Assembly (NCBI GenBank): GCA_910578835.1
Contig: CAJTSK010000032.1
Span: 1-28,527 of the forward strand
Direction of reading: 5' to 3'
DNA length: 28,527 nucleotides
Source of the DNA: an uncultured Muribaculum sp.
GTDB lineage: Bacteria; Bacteroidota; Bacteroidia; Bacteroidales; Muribaculaceae
Part shown: piece by piece, positions 7,615 through 15,711 of the stretch
Layout of the letters: each line of letters opens with the position of its first letter
Numbering within the stretch: position 1 is the first letter of the stretch
Translations under genes and position numbers: made by a program
Notes under the pieces: generated by a model
What the model saw: the letters and a program-made list of their open reading frames with translations, nothing else
The model's database searches: none
What the model was told of the DNA's origin: nothing

Positions 7615-7934
7615 TACTTAATCTCCTCTCCTGATTTTTTAGAATAACGTACTGTCTTACCTTCCTCGTTTTTACGACGACCTACACGACAGGGCTTGCC
7701 GGTCTTGGGGTCGAGGAGTGCGAGGTTGGAGATATGCACCGGAGCTTCAATCTTGATGATGCCGCCCTGCGGATGCTTTGCATTTGGCTTGGTACTCTTA
7801 GATACCATGTTGATACCTTCAACGATAGCGCGATCTTTGCTTACCTGCACGGTCAGCACGCGACCGGTCTTGCCGCGGTCCTCGCCTGAGAGCACATAAA
7901 CAGTGTCGCCCTTTTTAATATTTAATTTGCTCAT
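7614..7934 (-). CDS. rplX: 50S ribosomal protein L24
   Basis: L24 is an early 23S rRNA binder that helps start assembly of the large subunit and lies near the exit tunnel opening. The 106-residue protein has the KOW motif at about residues 6-33 (KKGDTVYVLSGEDRGKTGRV). The conserved stretch NMVSKSTKPNAKHPQGGIIK and a basic C-terminal tail follow. It ends in a one-base overlap with rplE and lies 25 bases after rplN. Confidence 0.98.
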   Translation of the reverse strand: MSKLNIKKGDTVYVLSGEDRGKTGRVLTVQVSKDRAIVEGINMVSKSTKPNAKHPQGGIIKIEAPVHISNLALLDPKTGKPCRVGRRKNEEGKTVRYSKKSGEEIK

Positions 7935-7959
7935 TGTGGTTTACTTCTTTTACTATGGA

Positions 7960-8325
7960 TTAAAGTACTTCGGGGGCGAGCGAAACAATCTTCATGTTGG
8001 TCGCACGGAGCTCGCGGGCTACGGGGCCGAAGATACGTGTTCCGCGAAGCTCGCCCGCGTTGTTCAACAACACACATGCGTTGTCGTCAAAGCGGATATA
8101 AGAGCCGTCGGGGCGACGCACCTCTTTCTTGGTGCGCACTACCACAGCCTTAGATACAGTACCTTTCTTTACGTCAGACGACGGGATAACATTTTTCACC
8201 GACACTACGATGATGTCACCTACCGACGCGTAACGGCGACCTGTACCGCCAAGTACATGGATGCAAAGAGCTTCCTTCGCACCGCTGTTGTCTGCAACAG
8301 TCAAACGTGATTCAGTCTGTATCAT
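7960..8325 (-). CDS. rplN: 50S ribosomal protein L14
   Basis: L14 is a five-stranded beta-barrel protein at the subunit interface near the sarcin-ricin loop, and the docking site for the silencing factor RsfS. The 121-residue protein begins MIQTESRLTVADNSGAKEAL. It has the signature region RRPDGSYIRFDDNACVLLNN and ends IFGPVARELRATNMKIVSLA plus PEVL. It lies only 2 bases after rpsQ, suggesting translational coupling. Confidence 0.98.
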   Translation of the reverse strand: MIQTESRLTVADNSGAKEALCIHVLGGTGRRYASVGDIIVVSVKNVIPSSDVKKGTVSKAVVVRTKKEVRRPDGSYIRFDDNACVLLNNAGELRGTRIFGPVARELRATNMKIVSLAPEVL

Positions 8326-8327
8326 AA

Positions 8328-8588
8328 TTACTTAACTTTTTCGATTATTTCTACTAATCTCCATCTCTTTGTCTTGCTGAGAGGACGGGTCTCCATAAGT
8401 CTAACGGTGTCGCCTATGCTGCACTCATTCTTCTCGTCGTGAGCGTGATACTTCTTTGTCTTGTTGACAAATTTACCGTAGATGGGGTGCTTCTCCTTCC
8501 ACTTCACCATGACGGTGATGGTCTTGTCACCCTTGTTGGACGATACAACCCCAATACGCTCTTTTCTTAAATTTCTCTTTTCTTCCAT
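8328..8588 (-). CDS. rpsQ: 30S ribosomal protein S17
   Basis: S17 is a primary 16S rRNA-binding OB-fold protein of the small-subunit body. The 86-residue protein shows the expected GVVSSNKGDKTITVMVKWKE start of the barrel. Next come HPIYGKFVNKTKKYHAHDE and the signature GDTVRLMETRPLSKTKRWRL. It lies 9 bases after rpmC and 2 bases before rplN, as in the standard S10-operon end. Confidence 0.98.
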   Translation of the reverse strand: MEEKRNLRKERIGVVSSNKGDKTITVMVKWKEKHPIYGKFVNKTKKYHAHDEKNECSIGDTVRLMETRPLSKTKRWRLVEIIEKVK

Positions 8589-8597
8589 TTCTTGGGA

Positions 8598-8795
8598 TTA
8601 TTTATTGTTTAGTTCACGCTGACGCAACTCAGTCTTCATGCGTGCAATCATTTTACGGTCACGTGTAATTGACGCGGGATTATCGAGCGGAGAAACTGCA
8701 TGATTAATCTTCGCCTGAAGATAATCTTTCTGTGCCTGATCAAGACGCTCCTTGAGATCCTGGGTGCTGAGTTCTTTAATTTCTTCTTTCTTCAT
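8598..8795 (-). CDS. rpmC: 50S ribosomal protein L29
   Basis: L29 is a small helical hairpin at the polypeptide exit and part of the docking site for trigger factor and SRP. The 65-residue protein is made of two helices: one in MKKEEIKELSTQDLKERLDQ and one carrying the conserved DRKMIARMKTELRQREL at the C terminus. Length and gene position, 6 bases after rplP and 9 bases before rpsQ, fit the family. Confidence 0.97.
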   Translation of the reverse strand: MKKEEIKELSTQDLKERLDQAQKDYLQAKINHAVSPLDNPASITRDRKMIARMKTELRQRELNNK

Positions 8796-8801
8796 AATCT
8801 T

Positions 8802-9233
8802 TTACACGTTTTGAGTTGGGTCATAATCGCGACGCACAATAAACTTGGTTGTCACGGGGAGCTTCTGAGCTGCAAGGCGGAGTGCCTCTTTTGCTACATC
8901 GAAGGGTACACCTTCAAGCTCGATAAGGATGCGACCCGGGGTAACGGGCGCCACGAATCCTTCGGGATTACCTTTACCTTTACCCATACGCACCTCGGCA
9001 GGCTTCTTGGTAATAGGCTTATCGGGGAATATGCGGATCCAAACCTGACCCTGACGCTGCATGTAGCGTGTCACTGCGATACGGGCTGCCTCGATCTGAC
9101 GACCGGTGATCCACTTTGATTCCAAAGTCTTAATGCCAAACGAACCGAAGGCGAGCTGATTGCCACGCTGAGCGTTGCCTTTCATGCGGCCTTTCTGTTG
9201 ACGGCGAAATCTGGTTTTCTTTGGTTGTAACAT
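8802..9233 (-). CDS. rplP: 50S ribosomal protein L16
   Basis: L16 is a late-assembly protein that organises the A site and peptidyl-transferase region. The 143-residue protein starts MLQPKKTRFRRQQKGRMKGN. It contains QIEAARIAVTRYMQRQGQVW, IRIFPDKPITKKPAEVRMGKG and the C-terminal signature RILIELEGVPFDVAKEALRL. It lies 20 bases after rpsC and 6 bases before rpmC. Confidence 0.98.
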   Translation of the reverse strand: MLQPKKTRFRRQQKGRMKGNAQRGNQLAFGSFGIKTLESKWITGRQIEAARIAVTRYMQRQGQVWIRIFPDKPITKKPAEVRMGKGKGNPEGFVAPVTPGRILIELEGVPFDVAKEALRLAAQKLPVTTKFIVRRDYDPTQNV

Positions 9234-9253
9234 TGTTGTCTTGTTTCAATTCG

Positions 9254-9985
9254 TTAACGATTGTTTTTCGGTTTGCGGAAACGGTTGCCACGGGGAGCGC
9301 CGTTGTTACCGCCACGGCTTTCCTTGCCTGAGTTGGCGAACACCGGAGCAAGCTCACGCTTTCCGTATACCTCACCACGGCAAATCCATACCTTTACACC
9401 AATCACACCTACCTTGGTGTGGGCCTCTACAAGCGCATAGTCGATGTCAGCGCGAAGTGTGTGGAGCGGAGTACGTCCTTCCTTGAACATTTCGCTGCGA
9501 GCCATTTCAGCGCCGTTAAGACGACCGCTGATCTGAATCTTGACGCCTTCAGCACCGCTGCGCATTGTGCTCTGGATAGCCATCTTAACCGCACGGCGGT
9601 AAGCTATCTTGCCTTCGATCTGGCGGGCAATGTTGGCTGCCACAATCTGAGCGTCGAGCTCGGGGCGCTTTACCTCGAAGATGTTAATCTGAACATCCTT
9701 GTCGGTAATCTTCATCAACTCCTTCTTCAGCTTGTCTACATCAGCACCGCCCTTACCGATGATAAGTCCGGGACGTGAAGTGCAGATAGTGATAGTGATG
9801 AGCTTGAGTGTACGCTCGATAACGATGCGAGAAACACTTGACTTGGCGAGACGGACTTCAAGATATTTGCGGAGCTTGGAATCCTCGAGCAAATTATCAC
9901 CGTACTTCTTGCCACCATACCAGTTAGAGTCCCAACCACGGATGACGCCTAAGCGGTTGCTTATTGGATTTACTTTCTGTCCCAT
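9254..9985 (-). CDS. rpsC: 30S ribosomal protein S3
   Basis: S3 forms part of the mRNA entry tunnel in the head of the small subunit and, with S4 and S5, contributes helicase action. The 243-residue protein has the N-terminal block MGQKVNPISNRLGVIRGWDS and a KH domain with GLIIGKGG at residues 73-80. The S3 C-terminal signature GVKIQISGRLNGAEMARSEM is followed by KVWICRGEVYGKRELAP. A low-complexity tail rich in Gly, Asn and Arg (last 25 residues) extends the C terminus. It starts 3 bases after rplV stops. Confidence 0.98.
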   Translation of the reverse strand: MGQKVNPISNRLGVIRGWDSNWYGGKKYGDNLLEDSKLRKYLEVRLAKSSVSRIVIERTLKLITITICTSRPGLIIGKGGADVDKLKKELMKITDKDVQINIFEVKRPELDAQIVAANIARQIEGKIAYRRAVKMAIQSTMRSGAEGVKIQISGRLNGAEMARSEMFKEGRTPLHTLRADIDYALVEAHTKVGVIGVKVWICRGEVYGKRELAPVFANSGKESRGGNNGAPRGNRFRKPKNNR

Positions 9986-9988
9986 CTC

Positions 9989-10402
9989 TTATTCTTTAGT
10001 AGTTTTAGTTTTATCAATTGTGTCCACATACAATGTCACGTGGTTGGCACGCTTACGGATTCTGTAGCCACGACCCTGGGGAGCGGGACGGAGACGCTTC
10101 AACATAGGAGCGGGTCCCACGAAGATTGTGCTTACATAGAGCTCGCCGCTCTCTGCCTTACGCTCGTTTTTAGCTTCCCAGTTTGCAACTGCTGAACGGA
10201 GACATTTCTCCAGGCGGGCAGCTGCTTCTTTATTAGAGAATTTGAGGATACCAAGTGCACGGAACACTTCCTTGCCACGGATCAAGTCGACCACAAGGCG
10301 CATCTTACGAGGCGACGAGGGTACGTCAAGAAGCTTGGCAAATGCCTGCGACTTACGGGCTTCCTTCTTCAATTCGGCTGATTGTCTTTTTCTTACACCC
10401 AT
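9989..10402 (-). CDS. rplV: 50S ribosomal protein L22
   Basis: L22 lines the nascent peptide exit tunnel with a long beta hairpin; changes in that loop give macrolide resistance in other bacteria. The 137-residue protein has the family start (KLLDVPSSPRKMRLVVDLIR), the helix with ALGILKFSNKEAAARLEKCL, and the hairpin tip region FVGPAPMLKRLRPAPQGRGY followed by RIRKRANHVTL. Nothing in the hairpin looks like a deletion. It lies 49 bases after rpsS and 3 bases before rpsC. Confidence 0.98.
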   Translation of the reverse strand: MGVRKRQSAELKKEARKSQAFAKLLDVPSSPRKMRLVVDLIRGKEVFRALGILKFSNKEAAARLEKCLRSAVANWEAKNERKAESGELYVSTIFVGPAPMLKRLRPAPQGRGYRIRKRANHVTLYVDTIDKTKTTKE

Positions 10403-10451
10403 TGTATTTAATTTCTTTTTTTGTCAAAAATTTTTATATCAATGGCCCTTA

Positions 10452-10721
10452 TTATTTCTTCTTATTACCGCCGTGTCCACGGAACATACGGGTGGGGGCA
10501 AACTCGCCGAGCTTGTGACCTACCATATTTTCTGTAACATATACGGGAATAAACTTGTTACCATTGTGCACTGCAAAAGTGTGGCCGACAAAATCGGGAG
10601 ATATCATGGAAGCACGGCTCCAGGTCTTGATGACCGACTTCTTGCCGCTTTCTTCCATAGCAGCCACCTTCTTCTCCAGCTTTACGCTGATATATGGGCC
10701 TTTTTTTAATGAACGACTCAT
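10452..10721 (-). CDS. rpsS: 30S ribosomal protein S19
   Basis: S19 sits in the head of the small subunit and pairs with S13 close to tRNA. The 89-residue protein has MSRSLKKGPYISVKLEKKVA, then VIKTWSRASMISPDFVGHTF, and the family signature HNGNKFIPVYVTENMVGHKL with GEFAPTRMFRGH near the end. It lies 19 bases after rplB and 49 bases before rplV, the S10-operon order. Confidence 0.98.
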   Translation of the reverse strand: MSRSLKKGPYISVKLEKKVAAMEESGKKSVIKTWSRASMISPDFVGHTFAVHNGNKFIPVYVTENMVGHKLGEFAPTRMFRGHGGNKKK

Positions 10722-10740
10722 AATTACTTAATTAATCAGA

Positions 10741-11616
10741 TTACTTCTTTCTTCTTTCAATAATGTACTTTGAAGAATGCTTCTTCGGTGCACGTGTCTT
10801 AAGACCCTTAGAGTAAAGACCCTTGCGTGAACGCGGGTGTCCTCCTGAGGCGCGTCCTTCACCACCACCCATCGGGTGATCAACCGGGTTCATTACAACA
10901 CCACGGTTGCGGGGACGACGGCCGAGCCAGCGTGAACGACCAGCCTTACCTGAACGCTCAAGTGAATGCTCGCTGTTGCCGACTACACCTACAGTGGCTT
11001 TACATGCCGACAACACCTTGCGAGTCTCGCCCGAAGGTAATTTGATAATTGCGTAATCGCCTTCTCTTGACACAAGCTGCGCGAATGTGCCGGCTGAACG
11101 TGCCATGAAGGCTCCCTGGCCGGGGCGCAACTCGATGTTGTGGATAACGGTACCAACGGGGATGGCGCTCAAAGGAAGGGCGTTGCCCACCTCGGGTGCA
11201 GCATCCGCGCCGCTTACCACGGTCGCTCCGACCTCAAGGCCGTTGGGTGCAATTATGTAAGCTTTTGATCCGTCTACATAGTAAAGCAATGCAACGCGAG
11301 CTGAACGGTTGGGGTCATACTCGATTGCCTTTACTACGGCGGGTACACCGTCTTTGTTTCTCTTGAAGTCAATCAAACGGTAAGCACGCTTGTGACCGCC
11401 ACCCATGTAACGGTTGGTCAAGTGTCCTTCAGCGTTGCGACCACCGGTAGATTTCTTACCGACTACAAGAGATTTCTCTGGTGTGTTTGCAGTAGTGGTG
11501 CGTACGATTGGCTTTTTGGTCTCCTTGTCGAATCCTACCAATTCAGTGCGCTTGAACACACCAATAACTTTGTGTCTTTGCCCCGGTGTTGTGGGCTTGA
11601 ATTTTCTTACTGCCAT
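10741..11616 (-). CDS. rplB: 50S ribosomal protein L2, with an N-terminal insertion
   Basis: L2 is one of the most conserved large-subunit proteins, needed for subunit association and peptidyl transfer. The C-terminal part carries the expected GVVMNPVDHPMGGGEGRASG, including the histidine implicated in activity. The protein has 291 residues, while most bacterial L2 proteins, including those I recall from Bacteroides, have about 273-275. The extra length lies between the start motif TPGQRHKVIG and the EKSLVVGKKSTGGRN block, at about residues 21-45 (FKRTELVGFDKETKKPIVRT, then TTANT). The reading frame is open throughout and the rest aligns normally, so it is an insertion rather than a frameshift. 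Confidence 0.98.
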   Translation of the reverse strand: MAVRKFKPTTPGQRHKVIGVFKRTELVGFDKETKKPIVRTTTANTPEKSLVVGKKSTGGRNAEGHLTNRYMGGGHKRAYRLIDFKRNKDGVPAVVKAIEYDPNRSARVALLYYVDGSKAYIIAPNGLEVGATVVSGADAAPEVGNALPLSAIPVGTVIHNIELRPGQGAFMARSAGTFAQLVSREGDYAIIKLPSGETRKVLSACKATVGVVGNSEHSLERSGKAGRSRWLGRRPRNRGVVMNPVDHPMGGGEGRASGGHPRSRKGLYSKGLKTRAPKKHSSKYIIERRKK

Positions 11617-11622
11617 TTCTTA

Positions 11623-11913
11623 TTATATATTGCTATAGAAGTCAATGGTTTCGCCATCAGCTACAGTGATGATGGCTTTCTTATAGTCCGATGTGCCGCC
11701 TTTGATGATGCCGCTACGGGTGTAACGTGACTTGTTCTTGCCACGCACGATCATAGTGTTCACCTTAACAACATGAACGCCGTAAAGCTTCTCTACCAGG
11801 TCCTGGATCTGGTATTTGTTGGCTTCGGGGGAAACACGGAAGGTGTAGCGATTCAGCTTCTCAGTAAGCATGGTCGCTTTTTCAGTGACGATAGGTGTTA
11901 TTTCAAATTCCAT
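11623..11913 (-). CDS. rplW: 50S ribosomal protein L23
   Basis: L23 lies at the exit of the peptide tunnel and docks trigger factor and SRP. The 96-residue protein starts MEFEITPIVTEKATMLTEKL, the usual PIxTEK motif. It has YTFRVSPEANKYQIQDLVEK and the C-terminal beta strand KAIITVADGETIDFYSNI. The length is typical of Bacteroidetes. It lies 26 bases after rplD and 6 bases before rplB. Confidence 0.98.
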   Translation of the reverse strand: MEFEITPIVTEKATMLTEKLNRYTFRVSPEANKYQIQDLVEKLYGVHVVKVNTMIVRGKNKSRYTRSGIIKGGTSDYKKAIITVADGETIDFYSNI

Positions 11914-11939
11914 TGTCGTAAAAATTTCCTCCTACGTTT

Positions 11940-12560
11940 TTAAATATTGTTAATTACATCAAGGCTACCCTCGGTCAAGATGATAGCTTTATTGTTGAGC
12001 AAAGCATAAGTGTTTACATCGCAAGCACTTATTATCTGAGCTCCCGGCACATTTCGAGCCGACAAATATACGTTTTTATTTTGGTCTTTTAAAACCAAAA
12101 GCACCTTTTGTTCAGCTACTTTAAGATTTTTAGCAAAATTTACAAAATCTTTAGTTTTCGGGGTCTCAAAAGTGAAGTCCTCAACCACGATGATCTGATT
12201 GTCCTGAGCCTTATAAGTCAATGCAGAGCGACGTGCAAGTGCCTTGAGCTTCTTGTTGAGCTTAGTACGGTAGTCACGGGGACGGGGACCGAACACGCGA
12301 CCTCCACCTACGAGGACAGGTGAGTTGATATCACCGATACGGCTGCCGCCGCCGCCCTTCTGCTTGTGGAGCTTGCGGGTAGAACCCGAAACCTCGCTTC
12401 TTTCCTTTGACTTATGAGTACCCTGACGCTGGTTAGCGAGGTATTGCTTCACATCGAGATAAACGGCCTGCTCGTTGGCTTCGATGGCAAACACTGCGTC
12501 GTTGAGCTGTGCCTTACGACCGGTGTCTTCTCCTTTTATGTTGTATATTGCGAGTTCCAT
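11940..12560 (-). CDS. rplD: 50S ribosomal protein L4
   Basis: L4 has a globular surface domain and a long loop that reaches into the exit tunnel; in Escherichia coli it also represses the S10 operon. The 206-residue protein shows the loop region at about residues 45-100 (GTHKSKERSEVSGSTRKLHK, then QKGGGGSR) with VFGPRPRDYRTKLNKKLKAL after it. Its start overlaps the rplC stop by one base. The 3' third of the gene (about 12070-12175) is much richer in A and T than its neighbours, with codons such as AAA, AAT, TTA, CTT and GTA in place of the usual AAG, AAC, CTC and GTC. Confidence 0.98.
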   Translation of the reverse strand: MELAIYNIKGEDTGRKAQLNDAVFAIEANEQAVYLDVKQYLANQRQGTHKSKERSEVSGSTRKLHKQKGGGGSRIGDINSPVLVGGGRVFGPRPRDYRTKLNKKLKALARRSALTYKAQDNQIIVVEDFTFETPKTKDFVNFAKNLKVAEQKVLLVLKDQNKNVYLSARNVPGAQIISACDVNTYALLNNKAIILTEGSLDVINNI

Positions 12561-13177
12561 TATTTCTCAATTAATAAGATTGAACCTTTAGCTCCGGGGA
12601 CAGAGCCTTTTATCAGAAGCAGATTGTGGTCAGCGATCACCTTCAATACCTGAAGGTTCTGCACGGTAACACGCTCGTTACCCATCTGACCTGCCATGCG
12701 CATACCCTTGAATACCTTTGCGGGGTAAGAACAAGCACCGATTGAACCGGGCTTGCGGAGACGGTTGTGCTGACCGTGGGTAGCCTGACCTACACCACCG
12801 AATCCATGACGCTTTACAACGCCCTGGAAGCCTTTACCCTTTGATGTACCTGCGATGTCTACGAAGTCACTTTCTGTGAACAAGTCTACACTGATGGTGT
12901 CACCAAGTTTGTACTCTCCGTCAAATCCTTTGAACTCGGCCAAGTGTCTCTTGGGTGTAACTCCGGCTTTCTTGAAGTGACCCTGCATCGGACAGGTGGT
13001 ATGCTTCTCCTTCTTGTCCTCGAACCCGAGCTGAAGGGCATCATAACCGTCTGTCTCAACGGTCTTAACCTGAGTAACTACACAAGGACCTACTTCGATA
13101 ACAGTGCACGGTACATTCTTACCGTCGGCACTGAACACGGATGTCATTCCGATTTTCTTTCCTAATAATCCTGGCAT
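12560..13177 (-). CDS. rplC: 50S ribosomal protein L3
   Basis: L3 is one of the two 23S rRNA assembly initiators and reaches the peptidyl-transferase centre through a long loop. The 205-residue protein starts MPGLLGKKIGMTSVFSADGK and contains the signature region GTSKGKGFQGVVKRHGFGG followed by ATHGQHNRLRKPGSIGACSY. The C-terminal part has GMRMAGQMGNERVTVQNLQV. It is 47 bases after rpsJ, and its stop codon overlaps the rplD start (TAATG). Confidence 0.98.
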   Translation of the reverse strand: MPGLLGKKIGMTSVFSADGKNVPCTVIEVGPCVVTQVKTVETDGYDALQLGFEDKKEKHTTCPMQGHFKKAGVTPKRHLAEFKGFDGEYKLGDTISVDLFTESDFVDIAGTSKGKGFQGVVKRHGFGGVGQATHGQHNRLRKPGSIGACSYPAKVFKGMRMAGQMGNERVTVQNLQVLKVIADHNLLLIKGSVPGAKGSILLIEK

Positions 13178-13224
13178 TTCTCTTGATTGTTTAATAATGT
13201 TGATTTACTTTCTTTCTTAAAATC

Positions 13225-13530
13225 TTACACTTTCACCTCTACCTGCACGCCGCTCGGAAGCTCAAGCTTCATGAGTGCGTCTACAGTCTTGGCGCTTGAA
13301 TTGTAAATGTCAATAAGACGCTTGAACGATGACAGCTGGAACTGCTCGCGTGACTTCTTGTTGACGAAGGTAGAGCGGTTTACTGTGAAAATACGCTTGT
13401 GGGTGGGAAGGGGTATAGGACCGCTTATCACCGCACCGGTAGCCTTTACAGTCTTTACAATCTTCTCTGCCGACTTGTCGAGCAAGTTGTGATCGTAAGA
13501 TTTTAACTTGATTCTGATTTTTTGGCTCAT
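13225..13530 (-). CDS. rpsJ: 30S ribosomal protein S10 (NusE)
   Basis: S10 is a head protein of the small subunit that also acts as NusE in transcription antitermination and links NusG to the ribosome. The 101-residue protein starts SQKIRIKLKSYDHNLLDKSA. The family signature region is GPIPLPTHKRIFTVNRSTFV, followed by NKKSREQFQ, and the C-terminal strand is ELPSGVQVEVKV. It directly follows fusA (18 bases); tuf, which stands here in many bacteria, is absent. Confidence 0.98.
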   Translation of the reverse strand: MSQKIRIKLKSYDHNLLDKSAEKIVKTVKATGAVISGPIPLPTHKRIFTVNRSTFVNKKSREQFQLSSFKRLIDIYNSSAKTVDALMKLELPSGVQVEVKV

Positions 13531-13548
13531 ATTCTTTTTGATAAACTG

Positions 13549-15675
13549 TTATTTCAATAAGTCTACTCGACCCTGGCATTCGGTAAGCACGTTCTTTGCG
13601 ATTGAGCTGCTGACCTCAGCATAGTGAGAGAAGGTCATTGTGCTGGTCGCACGACCTGAAGTGATTGTACGGAGTGCGGTAACGTAACCGAACATTTCTG
13701 CAAGAGGAGCCTTTGCCTTTACGACACGGGCACCGCTGCGGCTTGTCTCCATACCTTCTACCTGACCACGGCGCTTGTTCAAGTCACCGATTACGTCACC
13801 CATGCTCTCTTCGGGGGTTACTACCTCAATCTTCATGATAGGCTCAAGAAGCACGGGGTGTGCCTTCTCTGATGCCTTCTTGAATGCCTGGATGGCGCAA
13901 AGCTCAAATGAAAGCTGGTCGGAGTCAACCGGGTGGAATGAACCGTCGATTACGGTAACCTTGAGGTGTTCTACGGGGTAGCCTGCAAGCACACCGTTCT
14001 TCATTGCAGTCACGAAGCCCTTCTGGATAGAGGGGATAAATTCCTTAGGAATGTTACCACCCTTAACCTCGTCGACAAACTGGAGGTTGCCCTCGAAGCC
14101 TTCGTCAACCGGCTCAACGCGTACGATGATGTCGGCAAACTTACCGCGACCACCGGTCTGCTTCTTGAACACTTCACGAAGCTCTACCGGCTCGGTGATA
14201 GCTTCCTTATAAGTTACCTGGGGACGACCCTGGTTACATTCTACCTTGAACTCGCGACGGAGACGGTCGATGATGATGTCGAGGTGAAGCTCACCCATAC
14301 CTGAGATTACAGTCTGACCGGTTTCCTCGTTGGTCTCAACACGGAATGTCGGGTCTTCTTCTGCAAGCTTCTGCAGACCTACGCCGAGCTTGTCAAGGTC
14401 TTTCTGTGTCTTAGGCTCTACTGCGATACCAATCACGGGATCGGGGAATTCCATTGCCTCAAGCACGATGGGTGCATCTTCAGCGCAAAGGGTGTCACCG
14501 GTACGGATATCCTTGAATCCTACACCTGCACCTATATCGCCACACTCAATCTCTTCCTTGGGGTTCTGCTTGTTGGAGTGCATCTGGAAAAGACGTGACA
14601 CACGCTCCTTCTTGCCTGAACGGCTGTTGAGAACATATGAACCTGCCTCGATGTTACCTGAGTACACGCGGAAGAAGCAAAGACGTCCTACATAGGGGTC
14701 GGTTGCAATCTTGAACGCGAGGGCACACATGGGAGCGTCGCTTGAAGGCTCGCGGGTGATGATTTCATCGGGATTGTCCACTGCATGACCTTCTACGGCA
14801 CCTGCGTCAGTAGGACAGGGAAGATAAGCACACACGCTGTCAAGAAGGGGCTGAACGCCCTTGTTCTTGAAAGAGCTACCGCAAATCATGGGAACTACGC
14901 TCATTGAAAGGGTAGCGGCGCGGAGTGCCTTGCGGATTTCATCCTCGGTGATTGTGCTGGGGTCGTCGAAATACTTTGCCATGAGGTCATCGTCAAATTC
15001 AGCGATTTTCTCAAGCATCTTGTCGCGCCACTCCTCAGCTTCAGCCTGAAGGCTTGCGGGGATCTCCTCTACAGAATAGTCAGCACCCATTGACTCGTCG
15101 TGCCAGTAGATAGCCTTCATGGTCACGAGGTCAACCACGCCCTTGAAAGTTTCTTCTGCACCGATGGGCACCTGGATAGGACACGGGTTAGCGCCAAGGA
15201 TTTCCTTGAGCTGGCGCACTACTTCAAAGAAGTTTGCACCTGAACGGTCCATCTTGTTTACATAACCGATACGGGGTACATTGTACTTGTCGGCCTGACG
15301 CCATACAGTTTCTGACTGGGGCTCTACACCACCAACGGCGCAGAAAGTTGCCACAGCACCGTCAAGCACACGGAGTGAACGCTCAACCTCTACAGTGAAG
15401 TCAACGTGTCCCGGGGTGTCAATCAAGTTGATTTTGTACTTGTCGCCGGCATATTTCCAGAATGTGGTGGTAGCTGCCGAGGTGATTGTGATACCACGCT
15501 CCTGCTCCTGTTCCATCCAGTCCATTGTGGCTGCGCCGTCATGTACCTCACCGATTTTATGGGTAAGACCGGTATAGAAAAGAATTCGCTCTGATGTCGT
15601 TGTTTTGCCGGCATCGATGTGCGCCATAATACCGATATTACGGGTATATTTTAAGTTTGCGTCTTTAGTTGCCAT
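13549..15675 (-). CDS. fusA: Elongation factor G
   Basis: EF-G is the GTPase that moves tRNAs and mRNA through the ribosome and helps split ribosomes with RRF. The 708-residue protein has the full five-domain layout. The P-loop AHIDAGKTT lies at residues 18-26, the switch region RGITITSAATT at 60-70, DTPGH at 86-90 and NKMD at 140-143. Domains II-V follow, including MGELHLDIIIDRLRREF in domain III. The gene lies 36 bases after rpsG and 18 bases before rpsJ, placing it at the str-S10 joint. Bacteroidetes often have a second EF-G elsewhere; this is the str-operon copy. Confidence 0.98.
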   Translation of the reverse strand: MATKDANLKYTRNIGIMAHIDAGKTTTSERILFYTGLTHKIGEVHDGAATMDWMEQEQERGITITSAATTTFWKYAGDKYKINLIDTPGHVDFTVEVERSLRVLDGAVATFCAVGGVEPQSETVWRQADKYNVPRIGYVNKMDRSGANFFEVVRQLKEILGANPCPIQVPIGAEETFKGVVDLVTMKAIYWHDESMGADYSVEEIPASLQAEAEEWRDKMLEKIAEFDDDLMAKYFDDPSTITEDEIRKALRAATLSMSVVPMICGSSFKNKGVQPLLDSVCAYLPCPTDAGAVEGHAVDNPDEIITREPSSDAPMCALAFKIATDPYVGRLCFFRVYSGNIEAGSYVLNSRSGKKERVSRLFQMHSNKQNPKEEIECGDIGAGVGFKDIRTGDTLCAEDAPIVLEAMEFPDPVIGIAVEPKTQKDLDKLGVGLQKLAEEDPTFRVETNEETGQTVISGMGELHLDIIIDRLRREFKVECNQGRPQVTYKEAITEPVELREVFKKQTGGRGKFADIIVRVEPVDEGFEGNLQFVDEVKGGNIPKEFIPSIQKGFVTAMKNGVLAGYPVEHLKVTVIDGSFHPVDSDQLSFELCAIQAFKKASEKAHPVLLEPIMKIEVVTPEESMGDVIGDLNKRRGQVEGMETSRSGARVVKAKAPLAEMFGYVTALRTITSGRATSTMTFSHYAEVSSSIAKNVLTECQGRVDLLK

Positions 15676-15711
15676 TATCAGATGATGATAATTGTTAGTG
15701 AATCATATTAA

